Positions 10,001-18,742 of a stretch of 64,000 nt of DNA are shown here, piece after piece (position 1 is the stretch's first letter; the number at the start of each line of letters is the position of its first letter). Source of the DNA: Arcobacter porcinus (GTDB lineage: Bacteria > Campylobacterota > Campylobacteria > Campylobacterales > Arcobacteraceae); the NCBI RefSeq assembly GCF_004299785.2, contig NZ_CP036246.2:992001-1056000 (forward strand). Reading direction: 5' to 3'. The notes below the pieces were generated by a model. That model was not told where the DNA came from and did no database searches. It saw only the letters and a program-made list of their open reading frames with translations. The position numbers were made by a program, and so were the translations under genes.

Positions 10001-10258
10001 ATGCAAGCCATATTGGAAAGCTTTTTTTTACTTATGGGAGTGATTTCTACAATCTTATTTATTGTTGGATTTTTACTAAAAGCAAGAGGTATTACATTTA
10101 TTGAGTTTTTTCCAAAAAAAGAAAATGAAACTTCTCAAAATATAGTTTATAACAATGTTATATCTCAAATTCCACATAACTCTTTTGGAGTTGATTATAG
10201 AAAAGTAGCTGCAATTATGGCTGCAATTAAATATCACAATGAGAAGGTAAATGTTTAA
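10001..10258 (+). CDS. oadG: OadG-like small membrane subunit of a sodium-pump decarboxylase/pyruvate carboxylase complex
   Basis: An 85 aa protein with one N-terminal transmembrane helix (about residues 5-28) and a short charged tail, the build of gamma subunits of oxaloacetate decarboxylase. A strong ribosome binding site (CGGAGAGAG) precedes the ATG. Its stop overlaps the start of the biotin-carrying alpha/PycB-like subunit by one base (TAATG), which is the main reason for the assignment. No beta (membrane pump) subunit is present in the window, so whether a Na+ pump is formed is open. Confidence 0.7.
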   Translation: MQAILESFFLLMGVISTILFIVGFLLKARGITFIEFFPKKENETSQNIVYNNVISQIPHNSFGVDYRKVAAIMAAIKYHNEKVNV

Positions 10259-12078
10259 TGGCAAAAAAATATATAGATATTATGGATACTAGTTTCAGAG
10301 ATGGATTTCAATCTGTTTTTGGAGGAAGAGTTTTAATGAACGACTTTTTTGCAGCTGTTGAAGCTGCAAAATATGCAGGAATAAATCACTTTGAGTTTGG
10401 TGGAGGAGCTAGATTTCAAAGCTTATTCTTCTATTTAAATGAGAATGCATTTGATATGATGGACAGATTTAGAGAGATAGTTGGTCCTGATGCAAATCTT
10501 CAAACTTTAGCAAGAGGAATAAATACTGTTATGCTTGATACTGGAAGTAGAGAGTTAATAGATCTTCACGCAAAACTTTTTGCAAAACATGGAACTACAA
10601 CAATCAGAAACTTCGATGCTTTAAATGATGTTCAAAATCTTGAATATTCTGCTTCTTGTATAAAAAAATATGGTTTAAATCATGAAGCTGTTGTAACTCT
10701 TATGGATTTACCACCAAATTGTACAGGAGCACATGATGTTGCTTTCTATGAAAAAACTCTAAGAAATATTCTTGATAGTGGTTTACCATTTGATTCAATC
10801 TGTTTTAAAGATGCAAGTGGAACAAGTAGTCCAAATAAAATTTTCGAAACAATTAAAATGGCTAGAAAACTTTTAGGAGAAGATAGACATATAAGACTTC
10901 ATACTCATGAAACAGCAGGTGTTTCAGTAGCATGTTATTTAGCTGCACTTGAAGCTGGAACTGATGGTATTGATTTAGCTGCAAGTCCTGTAAGTGGTGG
11001 AACTTCTCAACCTGATATTTTAACTATGCTTCATGCGACAAAAGGTATGAATTATGATTTAGGTGGATTAGAAGTTGATAAAATCTTAAAATATGAAGAA
11101 GTATTAGCTGATTGTTTAAAAGATTATTTCCTTCCTCCTGAAGCTACTCAAGTATCTCCGCTTATTCCTTTTTCTCCAATGCCAGGTGGTGCACTTACAG
11201 CAAATACTCAAATGATGAGAGATAATGGAACTTTAGATAAATTCCCTGAAGTTATAAAAGCTATGCAAGAAGTAGTTGTAAAAGGTGGTTTTGGTACAAG
11301 TGTAACTCCTGTATCTCAGTTTTATTGGCAACAAGCATATGCAAATGTGATGTTTGGTCCTTGGAAACAAATTGCTCCTGGATATGGAAGAATGGTTTTA
11401 GGATATTTTGGAAAAACTCCTGTTGAACCAGATGCAGAAATAGTTAAACTTGCAAGTGAAAAATTAAAACTTGAACCAACAACACAAAATCCTCTTGATA
11501 TTGCAGATGCTGATCCAAAGAAAAAAATTAGTGTTTGGAAACAAAGATTAGAGATTGAAGGTTTAGAAACAAGTGAAGAGAATATATTTATTGCTGCAGC
11601 TTGTGATGAAAAAGGAATTACATTTTTAAAAGGAGAAGCTCCTTTAAATGTTAGAAAAAACTCTAAAAATGAGGAAAAAATAAGCAAAGGAGGTAATATG
11701 TCAAATGGAAACTATACAGTTGTAGTAGATGGTCAAAGATTCAATGTATCTGTTCTTGATGGAAATGTTCAAAACATTCAAGTAGCTCCTACTGCCGTTC
11801 AATCAACTCCTATAAAGAATGAAGTTCAAACAACAGCAATAGAAGCTAAAAAACCAAAACTTACAGGAAATGAAGCTATTGCACCAGTTAATGGAAATGT
11901 ATGGAAAATTCTTGTAAAAGAAGGTGATAAAGTACAAAAAGATCAACAAATAATGATACTTGAAGCTATGAAGATGGAGATAGATGTTGTTGCACCTATT
12001 TCTGGTATTGTTAGTAAAATACTAACAATACCAAATAAGGCTGTTGAAGATGGAGAAGTTTTAGCAATTATTGCTTAA
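10258..12078 (+). CDS. pycB: Biotin-dependent carboxyltransferase (pyruvate carboxylase subunit B / oxaloacetate decarboxylase alpha)
   Basis: A 606 aa protein. The N-terminal carboxyltransferase TIM barrel (MDTSFRDGFQSVFGG, metal ligands in LHTHETAG) is followed by the PYC-OADA conserved region. Residues about 530-606 form a biotinyl domain with EAMKME, Lys572 being the biotin site. In Campylobacterota this subunit usually acts with a separate biotin carboxylase (PycA) to make oxaloacetate from pyruvate; the oadG-like partner leaves oxaloacetate decarboxylase as an alternative. pckA comes next, so the locus handles the pyruvate-oxaloacetate-PEP node. Confidence 0.88.
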   Translation: MAKKYIDIMDTSFRDGFQSVFGGRVLMNDFFAAVEAAKYAGINHFEFGGGARFQSLFFYLNENAFDMMDRFREIVGPDANLQTLARGINTVMLDTGSRELIDLHAKLFAKHGTTTIRNFDALNDVQNLEYSASCIKKYGLNHEAVVTLMDLPPNCTGAHDVAFYEKTLRNILDSGLPFDSICFKDASGTSSPNKIFETIKMARKLLGEDRHIRLHTHETAGVSVACYLAALEAGTDGIDLAASPVSGGTSQPDILTMLHATKGMNYDLGGLEVDKILKYEEVLADCLKDYFLPPEATQVSPLIPFSPMPGGALTANTQMMRDNGTLDKFPEVIKAMQEVVVKGGFGTSVTPVSQFYWQQAYANVMFGPWKQIAPGYGRMVLGYFGKTPVEPDAEIVKLASEKLKLEPTTQNPLDIADADPKKKISVWKQRLEIEGLETSEENIFIAAACDEKGITFLKGEAPLNVRKNSKNEEKISKGGNMSNGNYTVVVDGQRFNVSVLDGNVQNIQVAPTAVQSTPIKNEVQTTAIEAKKPKLTGNEAIAPVNGNVWKILVKEGDKVQKDQQIMILEAMKMEIDVVAPISGIVSKILTIPNKAVEDGEVLAIIA

Positions 12079-12083
12079 TTTAA

Positions 12084-12115
12084 AGAAATTTTATACTTTT
12101 TTGGATAAAATTTCT
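12084..12115. other. Perfect inverted repeat in the pycB-pckA gap
   Basis: AGAAATTTTAT (12084-12094) and ATAAAATTTCT (12105-12115) are perfect 11-bp arms around a 10-base loop. It lies directly after pycB and 29 bp before pckA. No T-run follows, so it is not a textbook terminator; it may be an operator, an mRNA-stabilising hairpin or a weak attenuator. Confidence 0.45.
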
Positions 12116-12144
12116 CATTAAAAAATAGAATAGGAATTTGAATT

Positions 12145-13722
12145 ATGTCTAATATTAAAGACTCGTTAGGTTTACAAAACATTGGTACTATTTATAGGAA
12201 TTCAGATGTCGATTTCTTAATTGATTTCGCTGTTAAAAATGAAAAGGCCAGAGTATCTTCAACTGGTGCTCTTATGATTGATACAGGTATTTTTACTGGT
12301 AGGAGCCCAAAAGATAAGTTTTTTGTTAATCAAGATCCATCAAATAAATATATAGCTTGGGGTGAAATCAATAAAAAAGTAACTAAAGAAGTTTATGTTG
12401 AATTATTAGATAATTCAAAAAAACAGTTAAGCAATAAAGATATTTTTGTAACTGATGTTTTTTGTGGTTCTTCTCTTGATTCAAGAAGAGCTGTTAGATT
12501 TATAACAGAAGTTGCTTGGCAAGCACACTTTATTCAAAATATGTTTATTCTTCCTACTGCTGAAGAACTTGAAAATTTCCAACCAGATTTTACAATATAT
12601 AATGCTTGTAAAACAGTTGATATGGCTTATGCTAGTCATGGTTTACACTCTGAAGTTTATGTTGTTTTTAATGTTGAAGACAACCAAGCGATAATTGGTG
12701 GAACATGGTATGCAGGTGAGATGAAAAAAGGTGTTTTCTCTATGATGAACTACTGGCTTCCACTTGAAGGAAAGCTTCCTATGCATTGTTCTGCTAATAT
12801 AGGAAAAGATGGTGATACAGCCCTATTCTTTGGTCTTTCTGGAACAGGAAAAACAACTCTATCAACTGATCCAAATAGAGCTTTAATTGGAGATGATGAG
12901 CATGGTTGGGATGATGATGGTGTATTCAACTTTGAAGGTGGTTGCTATGCAAAAGTAATTAATCTTGATAAAGATAGTGAACCTGAAATATATAATGCAA
13001 TTAAAAAAGGTGCTATTTTAGAAAATGTGGTTGCTGATGAAAATGGTGTAGTAGATTTTTCTGATAAATCAAAAACTGAAAACACTAGAGTTTCATATCC
13101 AATACATCACATTGAGAACCATACTCCTTCTATGAGAGGTGGTCATCCAAAAAATATTATTTTCTTATGTGCTGATGCTTTTGGAGTTCTTCCTCCTGTT
13201 GCAAAATTAGATAAACAACAAGCAATGTACTATTTCTTAAGTGGTTATACTGCAAAAGTTGCAGGAACTGAAAGAGGAATAAATGAGCCTATGGCAACTT
13301 TCTCATCTTGTTTTGGAGAAGCTTTCTTACCTTTAAATCCAACTGTTTATGCTGAACTTCTTGGGAAAAAAATAGACAAACATAATGTAAATGTATATTT
13401 AGTAAATACAGGGTGGACAGGTGGTCCTTATGGTGTTGGTAAAAGAATGAGTATAAAAAACACTAGAGCTTGTATTAATGCTATTTTAGATGGTTCAATA
13501 AATGATTCAGAATTCCAAAATATGACTATTTTTAATCTTCAGATTCCTAGAACTTTAAAAGGTGTAGATACTCATGTTTTAACACCTAGATATACTTGGA
13601 ATAATCCACTTGAATATGATGAAGCAAAAAGAAAATTAGCTGAAATGTATATTGAGAACTTTAAAAAATATTTAACTCTTGAGAGTGAATATGATTTTAC
13701 AGCTGCTGGTCCTCAACTGTAA
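12145..13722 (+). CDS. pckA: Phosphoenolpyruvate carboxykinase (ATP)
   Basis: Converts oxaloacetate and ATP to PEP, CO2 and ADP, the entry step of gluconeogenesis. The 525 aa length is usual. Family motifs are present: [10 protein letters not shown] near residue 52, the kinase-1a loop [11 protein letters not shown] near residue 230 (modified Walker A), the metal-binding [10 protein letters not shown] just after, and a C-terminal GPYGVGKRM motif. It lies 66 bp behind pycB, from which it may be partly read through. Convergent ribBA follows, with hairpins between. Confidence 0.97.
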   Translation: MSNIKDSLGLQNIGTIYRNSDVDFLIDFAVKNEKARVSSTGALMIDTGIFTGRSPKDKFFVNQDPSNKYIAWGEINKKVTKEVYVELLDNSKKQLSNKDIFVTDVFCGSSLDSRRAVRFITEVAWQAHFIQNMFILPTAEELENFQPDFTIYNACKTVDMAYASHGLHSEVYVVFNVEDNQAIIGGTWYAGEMKKGVFSMMNYWLPLEGKLPMHCSANIGKDGDTALFFGLSGTGKTTLSTDPNRALIGDDEHGWDDDGVFNFEGGCYAKVINLDKDSEPEIYNAIKKGAILENVVADENGVVDFSDKSKTENTRVSYPIHHIENHTPSMRGGHPKNIIFLCADAFGVLPPVAKLDKQQAMYYFLSGYTAKVAGTERGINEPMATFSSCFGEAFLPLNPTVYAELLGKKIDKHNVNVYLVNTGWTGGPYGVGKRMSIKNTRACINAILDGSINDSEFQNMTIFNLQIPRTLKGVDTHVLTPRYTWNNPLEYDEAKRKLAEMYIENFKKYLTLESEYDFTAAGPQL

Positions 13723-13748
13723 TCATAAGCTAAGTAATTATCTTACTT

Positions 13749-13776
13749 AAATAGATGGTATTTTAACCATCTATTT
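13749..13776. terminator. Bidirectional hairpin between convergent pckA and ribBA
   Basis: AAATAGATGGT (13749-13759) and ACCATCTATTT (13766-13776) form a perfect 11-bp stem with a 6-base loop, overlapping the end of ribBA. A second small inverted repeat, TAAGTAA/TTACTTA (13731-13749), precedes it. T-runs are weak on both sides, so this is a probable shared terminator. Confidence 0.5.
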
Positions 13777-14794
13777 GTATCTCTTCTAAAATTTCTAATC
13801 CAAACCCTTGTAATCCTACAAATGAATGTTTTCCACCACTTGTCATAAGTTTTATTTTCTTAATATTTAATGCATTTAAAATTTGAGCACCTATTCCATA
13901 ATTTTTATCAGTTTCACTGTTTTTCTTATCATTATTTAAAAATATTAAAACTCCATCTTTTGATTGTAAGAAATTTATAGTTTTTAACATTGAATTTAAT
14001 TTATTATCATTTAAAAATACTTTTATATCTGGTCTGATTGTGTGAAATTTAATATGTGCTAATTCAGATAAATCTCCAAAAACAATTGCTGTATGTATAT
14101 TTTCTAAATGATCTTTAAACTCTTTCTTTACTACATTTTTTCCAAAGAAATGAATATTTGAACTTGAAATCTCTTTTACTAAAGTTTCATTTGCTAATCT
14201 ATACTCAACTAAATCTGATATATAAATCTGTTTTAAATTGTGTTTTTCTGCAAAAATATCCAAATCATCTCTTCTAGCCATTGTTCCATCTTCTTTTAAA
14301 ATTTCACAAATAACAGCCTCTCCTTTTAAACCAGCTAATTTACATAAATCTACACTTCCTTCTGTATGTCCTGTTCTTACAAGAACTCCTCCATCCTTTG
14401 CTATAAGAGGAAATATATGTCCTGGTCTTACAAGTTCATCAGCTTTAGCTATTGGATTCGCTAAAATTTTAATAGTATCATCTCTTTCAATTGCACTAAT
14501 TCCTGTTAAAGCATTTTTAGCATCAACAGATACTGTAAAAGCTGTTTCATACGAAGATGTATTATCCTTTACCATTGGATTTAATTCTAATCTTTTTGCT
14601 GTCTCATAAGGAACACTAACACAAACTAAACCTTTTGCATGTGTTACCATAAAATTAACTAAATCAGGAGTACTTAATGTTGCTGAATATACTAAATCTC
14701 CTTCATTTTCTCTATCTTCATCATCAAGCATAATAACCATATTACCTTTTTTGATCTCTTCAATTGCTTCTTTTACTCTTTGTATTGCATTCAT
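13763..14794 (-). CDS. ribBA: RibBA: 3,4-dihydroxy-2-butanone-4-phosphate synthase with degenerate GTP cyclohydrolase II domain
   Basis: A 343 aa protein. The N-terminal ~200 residues are a complete RibB: DDEDRENEGD (residues 24-33) binds metal and substrate, and GHIFPL and RTGHTEGSVDL are conserved active-site runs. This half makes DHBP from ribulose-5-phosphate for riboflavin synthesis. The C-terminal half retains the RibA fold signature (YGIGAQIL...) but contains no cysteine at all, so the three zinc ligands needed for GTP cyclohydrolase II are missing. This degeneration is known in Helicobacter/Campylobacter. A second, riboswitch-controlled ribB exists at 42343. Confidence 0.93.
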   Translation of the reverse strand: MNAIQRVKEAIEEIKKGNMVIMLDDEDRENEGDLVYSATLSTPDLVNFMVTHAKGLVCVSVPYETAKRLELNPMVKDNTSSYETAFTVSVDAKNALTGISAIERDDTIKILANPIAKADELVRPGHIFPLIAKDGGVLVRTGHTEGSVDLCKLAGLKGEAVICEILKEDGTMARRDDLDIFAEKHNLKQIYISDLVEYRLANETLVKEISSSNIHFFGKNVVKKEFKDHLENIHTAIVFGDLSELAHIKFHTIRPDIKVFLNDNKLNSMLKTINFLQSKDGVLIFLNNDKKNSETDKNYGIGAQILNALNIKKIKLMTSGGKHSFVGLQGFGLEILEEIQIDG

Positions 14795-14860
14795 TATTAA
14801 TCTCTTTTTTATAAAAATTTTAAAAATTATATCTAAATAAGTAAAAACTAATCTAAAAAC

Positions 14861-14889
14861 TTGACAAAGTAAAACTTATTTGGTATAGT
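14861..14889 (+). promoter_or_regulatory. Consensus sigma70 promoter of the tRNA operon
   Basis: TTGACA (14861-14866) and TATAGT (14884-14889) are spaced by 17 bp, ending 13 bp before the first base of tRNA-Gln. This is the best match to the sigma70 consensus noticed in the window, as expected for stable RNA genes. Confidence 0.75.
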
Positions 14890-14902
14890 ACGGGTCAATT
14901 TT

Positions 14903-14977
14903 TGGGGTATCGCCAAGCGGTAAGGCAATGGTTTTTGGTACCATCATTCGAAGGTTCGAATCCTTCTACCCCATCCA
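14903..14977 (+). tRNA. tRNA-Gln (TTG)
   Basis: A 75-nt cloverleaf with acceptor arms TGGGGTA (14903-14909) and TACCCCA (14967-14973), a D-arm containing AAGCGGTAAGG, anticodon TTG in a TTTTGGT loop, and a T-arm with GGTTCGAATCC. The discriminator is T and CCA is encoded. It is the only glutamine-type tRNA in the window and sits next to the initiator tRNA. In this phylum it is normally charged with Glu and then amidated. Confidence 0.95.
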
Positions 14978-14987
14978 CTTAATTTAT

Positions 14988-15064
<77 letters not shown>

Positions 15065-15071
15065 ACAAGCT

Positions 15072-16025
15072 TTAAAATGGCAGTATATTTTCTTCTTCCT
15101 GAAGCTCTTTTAATTCTTTTATAGAATTCAAGCCTGCATCTTCATAATTTCTTGATGAAACACCTTTTAATTCAATAATATCAGACTTTATATCATGTTT
15201 TGAACTATCTAAAATAGTTATAGTTAATATGTTTTCATAAATATAAAACCCTTGTGGTGACTTTCTTGAAATTTCTGAACCTAAATTTAATTCATATGGA
15301 GCAATACTATTAACTACTTTAAATCCTCTTTTTAATAATGCATCCTTAAATATATTCTTATACTTTGAAGATTCATTATCTGCTGAAATATAAAAAGTTG
15401 CTCTATTTTTTAAACTATTTATTTCATCTCTTAAGCTATTTGTTTTTTGTATAAATTTAATATCATATCCTAAAGAGTCAAGAATCTGTGCTTTATTTGA
15501 ACTATTATAAAATTTACTCAATAACTCTTGTTCTTTTAAATAAAGAGTTAAAGTATCATATTGTTGTTTTTTTACAAAATCTAATTCACTATATAGTTTT
15601 TCAATATCACTTTTGATAGTTTGAATTAAATCATCTTTTTTTATACTTACTTGCACTATATTTTTACCTGAAAAATATATACTCTCATCTATTTTATAAT
15701 TTTTAAATCCTAACTCTGCTGTTTTACTACTTATTTCAGAATTTGTTGTACTTGTAGCATACTCTCTAAAATCTCTATAAGATTTTTCAGTAATTGTAAT
15801 ATTTGATTGAACAGTTACTAAAAGTCTTGAAGATAGATTATCTAAAGCACTATTTGTAGCTTCAGTCAATGTTCTACCTTCTCCTACACCATAAAGAGTT
15901 GTTAATGTGTTTTGTGTTGGATTTAAATACCAGTTTGGATAGCTCAGAGCTTGTGGCTCTGGCTTATTATTTGAACAAGATGTTAGAAAAAGTGCAATTA
16001 TTAAATAAATAATTGTTTTTTTCAT
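15072..16025 (-). CDS. LPP20-like lipoprotein, last gene of a three-lipoprotein operon
   Basis: A 317 aa lipoprotein with signal IIYLIIALFLTSCSNN (Cys17). After it, YPNWYLNPTQNTLTTLYGVG and EATNSALDNLSSRLLV follow the pattern of LPP20-family domains (a W/Y-rich start, a GxG turn, then an Ala-rich helix). The C-terminal ~120 residues are an extra domain I do not recognise. It overlaps the CsgG-like gene by 4 bp. Outer-membrane association and action with its two neighbours are inferred from operon structure. Confidence 0.75.
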   Translation of the reverse strand: MKKTIIYLIIALFLTSCSNNKPEPQALSYPNWYLNPTQNTLTTLYGVGEGRTLTEATNSALDNLSSRLLVTVQSNITITEKSYRDFREYATSTTNSEISSKTAELGFKNYKIDESIYFSGKNIVQVSIKKDDLIQTIKSDIEKLYSELDFVKKQQYDTLTLYLKEQELLSKFYNSSNKAQILDSLGYDIKFIQKTNSLRDEINSLKNRATFYISADNESSKYKNIFKDALLKRGFKVVNSIAPYELNLGSEISRKSPQGFYIYENILTITILDSSKHDIKSDIIELKGVSSRNYEDAGLNSIKELKELQEEENILPF

Positions 16026-17077
16026 CTATTTCTTCCTTTTTTGCTTGTTTGAGACTGTTTTTTTAGTTTTTCATTATCAAGTATAGCTTGATCAATTCTA
16101 TTTGATGCTTCAATAATAATTTTATTTGGTTTTAAAGTTTGTCTATCTGCTAAACTATAAAGTTGTTTTGCAAGTTCTAGTTCACCTTTAGCTTCCTTTA
16201 CAACACCTAAATTATATGCTGCAACAAAACATTTATCATTTGTTGAAGTTAATAAATCACTTAAAATCTCTTCAGCTCTATCTATTTTTTTATGCTTTAA
16301 ATATTCTAAAGCACCTTCAAGTTGTGATTTTTGATGTTTGTTATAGCTTATTTCTGGACTATCTAATAACTCTACATAAAATTTTGTAGTTGTAGGAGAA
16401 ATATTTGGCAAAAATTCACCAACTATTTCATTTGCCATTTCATCATAAATTATATTTTTCTCTGGTTTCTTATCTCCAAGAAGATTTAAAGTTGTTCCAA
16501 TAAGATCATTTGCATCATTTGGACACTCTTTAAAATCTTTAGATTTAATATAATTATTTGTATATATCAAATCACCTTTTTCTACATCAATCATTCTTAG
16601 ATTTGTAGTTAATGAGTATTTAGAAACTGTACAATAAACATAATAAGATTGAGTTCTTGTACATTTTTGATCAAGACATCTATTTCTTACTTCTGTTTCA
16701 GTTCTTTGTTCTTCTCCTGTATTAACTTTACCTAAGATTAAAGCTTGTGCACCTAATAGTTCCCCTACTTTTACACTATCTTTAGTATTTGCTAATCCTG
16801 AATATTGAAATTTTTGCTCTTTTATAATCTCGTCAATAGCTGATCTATTTACTATTGTATAAAACTGCTTATCTTCAACAGTAACTCCATTTAAAGCAGC
16901 TTCAATTTTTCCACCTAAATGAACATTGTCTTTTTCGAAATCCATAACTGCAATTTTCTTCTTTGAAGCCGCTCTATCTACTTTTGCAGGTTTTGTACTC
17001 TCAATTAATACTTTTTGACTACAACCTGCAAATATAAATACCAAAGCTATTGGTAATAAAACTAATGTTTTTCTCAC
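16022..17077 (-). CDS. CsgG-like lipoprotein
   Basis: A 351 aa lipoprotein with signal VLLPIALVFIFAGCSQ (Cys19). The segment KKKIAVMDFEKDNVHLGGKIEAAL, then FYTIVNRSAIDEIIKEQ and ELLGAQALILGKV, is the CsgG/LpoB/FlgO-type alpha-beta domain. Four Cys in NRCLDQKCTRTQSYYVYC and EC...ND are unusual for this fold and may pair in the periplasm. The last ~90 residues look like two TPR-type helical hairpins (AEEILSDLLTS...AAYNLGVVKEAKGELELAKQLY). It lies between two LPP20-type lipoprotein genes. No curli genes are nearby, so a curli exporter role is unlikely; an envelope-assembly role is more plausible. Confidence 0.8.
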   Translation of the reverse strand: MRKTLVLLPIALVFIFAGCSQKVLIESTKPAKVDRAASKKKIAVMDFEKDNVHLGGKIEAALNGVTVEDKQFYTIVNRSAIDEIIKEQKFQYSGLANTKDSVKVGELLGAQALILGKVNTGEEQRTETEVRNRCLDQKCTRTQSYYVYCTVSKYSLTTNLRMIDVEKGDLIYTNNYIKSKDFKECPNDANDLIGTTLNLLGDKKPEKNIIYDEMANEIVGEFLPNISPTTTKFYVELLDSPEISYNKHQKSQLEGALEYLKHKKIDRAEEILSDLLTSTNDKCFVAAYNLGVVKEAKGELELAKQLYSLADRQTLKPNKIIIEASNRIDQAILDNEKLKKQSQTSKKGRNR

Positions 17078-17086
17078 TAGTTAACC

Positions 17087-17596
17087 TTAGTTTGCACTAT
17101 TAAAAGCTTTTTCTATTTCTGTGTCAATATTAGCTTTTGGCATAGAAATTAATACATATAACTCTTTTCCTACTTTATCTTCCCAAGAACTAGCTTGTGA
17201 AGTTCCTTTTAGTGTTAAAGCTGCAATTTGTTTTGTAACTTGCTCAGAAATTCTATTTACTGTAACATTGTCATCAATTTGTCTTTCAGCTGCTTCTTCT
17301 TGAACTTGACTAATTACATCTGATTTTAAATCTTCAGCCATATTTGCTCTAGCTTTTGATAATGCTTGTTTTCTAGAGAATTCTCTTCCTAATTTTGACA
17401 TAGGTGCAGATGCAGATGCATATTTTTTATCACCTTTACTAATACTATCTAAATTTCCACAAACCCATAATGGTGCTTCAACACCTGATATTTCACATTT
17501 TTCAGGAGCTAAATTTGCTTCTGGATCCTTTGTTCCACATCCAACAAATAAAAATGCTGCAGCAGCCATTGGTAGTAATATTTTTGTAAGTTTCAT
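17087..17596 (-). CDS. LPP20 family lipoprotein, first gene of the lipoprotein operon
   Basis: A 169 aa lipoprotein with signal ILLPMAAAAFLFVGCGTK (Cys20). It then carries APLWVCG, YASASAPMSKLGREFSRKQALSKARANMAEDL and a C-terminal VLISMPK strand, the LPP20 arrangement seen in Helicobacter Lpp20 and Campylobacter/Vibrio FlgP (about 170 aa). It leads the operon with a good ribosome binding site (AAAAGGAAAAG). FlgP forms the basal disk of the flagellar motor in Campylobacter, which is one possible role here, but no flagellar gene is adjacent. Confidence 0.82.
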   Translation of the reverse strand: MKLTKILLPMAAAAFLFVGCGTKDPEANLAPEKCEISGVEAPLWVCGNLDSISKGDKKYASASAPMSKLGREFSRKQALSKARANMAEDLKSDVISQVQEEAAERQIDDNVTVNRISEQVTKQIAALTLKGTSQASSWEDKVGKELYVLISMPKANIDTEIEKAFNSAN

Positions 17597-17665
17597 AACT
17601 TTTCCTTTTATAAAATTTTGAACTCTATTATCTTTAAGTTTTGTTTAGAATCTTATTAAAACTAA

Positions 17666-18685
17666 CTATCCCATAGGATACAAAATATCTTTTTGTATAT
17701 TCTCAATTTTTTTTAATAGTTCTTCACATATTTTAAAATCAAAAGCTTTTAAGCTATCTTCCAATTGCTCAAGCTTTCTAGCTCCAATAATAGTTGATGC
17801 CACAAAATCAAAATGTTTTGAATAGGCAACAGCTAAAGTAACGGGAGAAACTCCATACTTTTTTGCTAATTCTAAATATCTTTTTGTAGCTTCAAGAGTT
17901 TTATCATTTACAAATCTATTTGCCATAGCTTGTACTCTTTTACTTTTATCTTTTAAATATATTGCAAATCTAACTTCATCTGGTATAAATTCATTATTAT
18001 ATTTTCCAGAGATAACACCTCCAGCCATTGGAGAATAAGGTAACAATGATATATTTTCTTTTCTACAAACATTTGCTAATTCATCATGAAATCTTGGATT
18101 TAGAAGTGAAAAGTTATTTTGAATAGATTCAAATCTAGCTAAATCTTTATTTTTACTTGTTTCATTTGCTTTTGTAAGTCCATAAGCACTATCATTTGAA
18201 GTTCCAATATATCTTACTTTTCCTTCTTTTATAAGTTCATCAAAAGCTCTTAAACTCTCTTCAATAGGCACAATAGTATCAGGCCAATGCATTTGATATA
18301 AGTCTATATAATCTGTATCTAATCTTTTTAGGCTTCCTTCAACTGCTCTTTTTATATGAAAGCTATCAATCGCTGTTAATCCATGCCTTACAGGAGGAAC
18401 AAACCAACCATTCGCAGCACCTGCAATTTTTGTAGCCATAATTATGCTATCTCTTGGTTTTGTTTTCATCCACTTACCAACAATAGTTTCAGTTATTCCA
18501 ACTGTCTCTTTTTTTGGACTAACTGGATATAACTCTGCTGTATCATAGAAATTTATTCCTCTATCATAAGCACAATCTAATATTTTAAAAGCTTCTTTTT
18601 CATCTGTTGTTGAACCAAAAGTCATAGTTCCCATACAAATTGAACTAACTCTTAATCCACTTTTTCCTATATATCTATATTCCAT
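17666..18685 (-). CDS. Aldo/keto reductase
   Basis: A 339 aa (alpha/beta)8 NAD(P)H-dependent oxidoreductase. The catalytic tetrad is visible as Asp and Tyr in FYDTAELYP, Lys in IIMATKIAG, and His in LYQMHWPD. The C-terminal ASTIIGARKLEQLEDSLKA binds the cofactor phosphate. The sequence is closest to the Tas/YajO-like branch acting on diverse aldehydes. It stands alone, 57 bp after the TDT carrier gene on the same strand. Substrate cannot be told. Confidence 0.9.
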   Translation of the reverse strand: MEYRYIGKSGLRVSSICMGTMTFGSTTDEKEAFKILDCAYDRGINFYDTAELYPVSPKKETVGITETIVGKWMKTKPRDSIIMATKIAGAANGWFVPPVRHGLTAIDSFHIKRAVEGSLKRLDTDYIDLYQMHWPDTIVPIEESLRAFDELIKEGKVRYIGTSNDSAYGLTKANETSKNKDLARFESIQNNFSLLNPRFHDELANVCRKENISLLPYSPMAGGVISGKYNNEFIPDEVRFAIYLKDKSKRVQAMANRFVNDKTLEATKRYLELAKKYGVSPVTLAVAYSKHFDFVASTIIGARKLEQLEDSLKAFDFKICEELLKKIENIQKDILYPMG

Positions 18686-18742
18686 ATTAAAATCCTATTT
18701 AAAATTTATAAGATTTATTATAACAAAAGAGTATAAAAGAAA

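Noticed and set aside
11322-11687. 121-codon minus-strand frame inside pycB
   Set aside because: Antisense to a conserved biotin-dependent carboxylase subunit; no independent coding signal.
16022-17077. CsgG-like gene as a curli secretion system
   Set aside because: No CsgA, B, E or F-like gene is nearby; CsgG-type domains also occur in LpoB and FlgO-like proteins.
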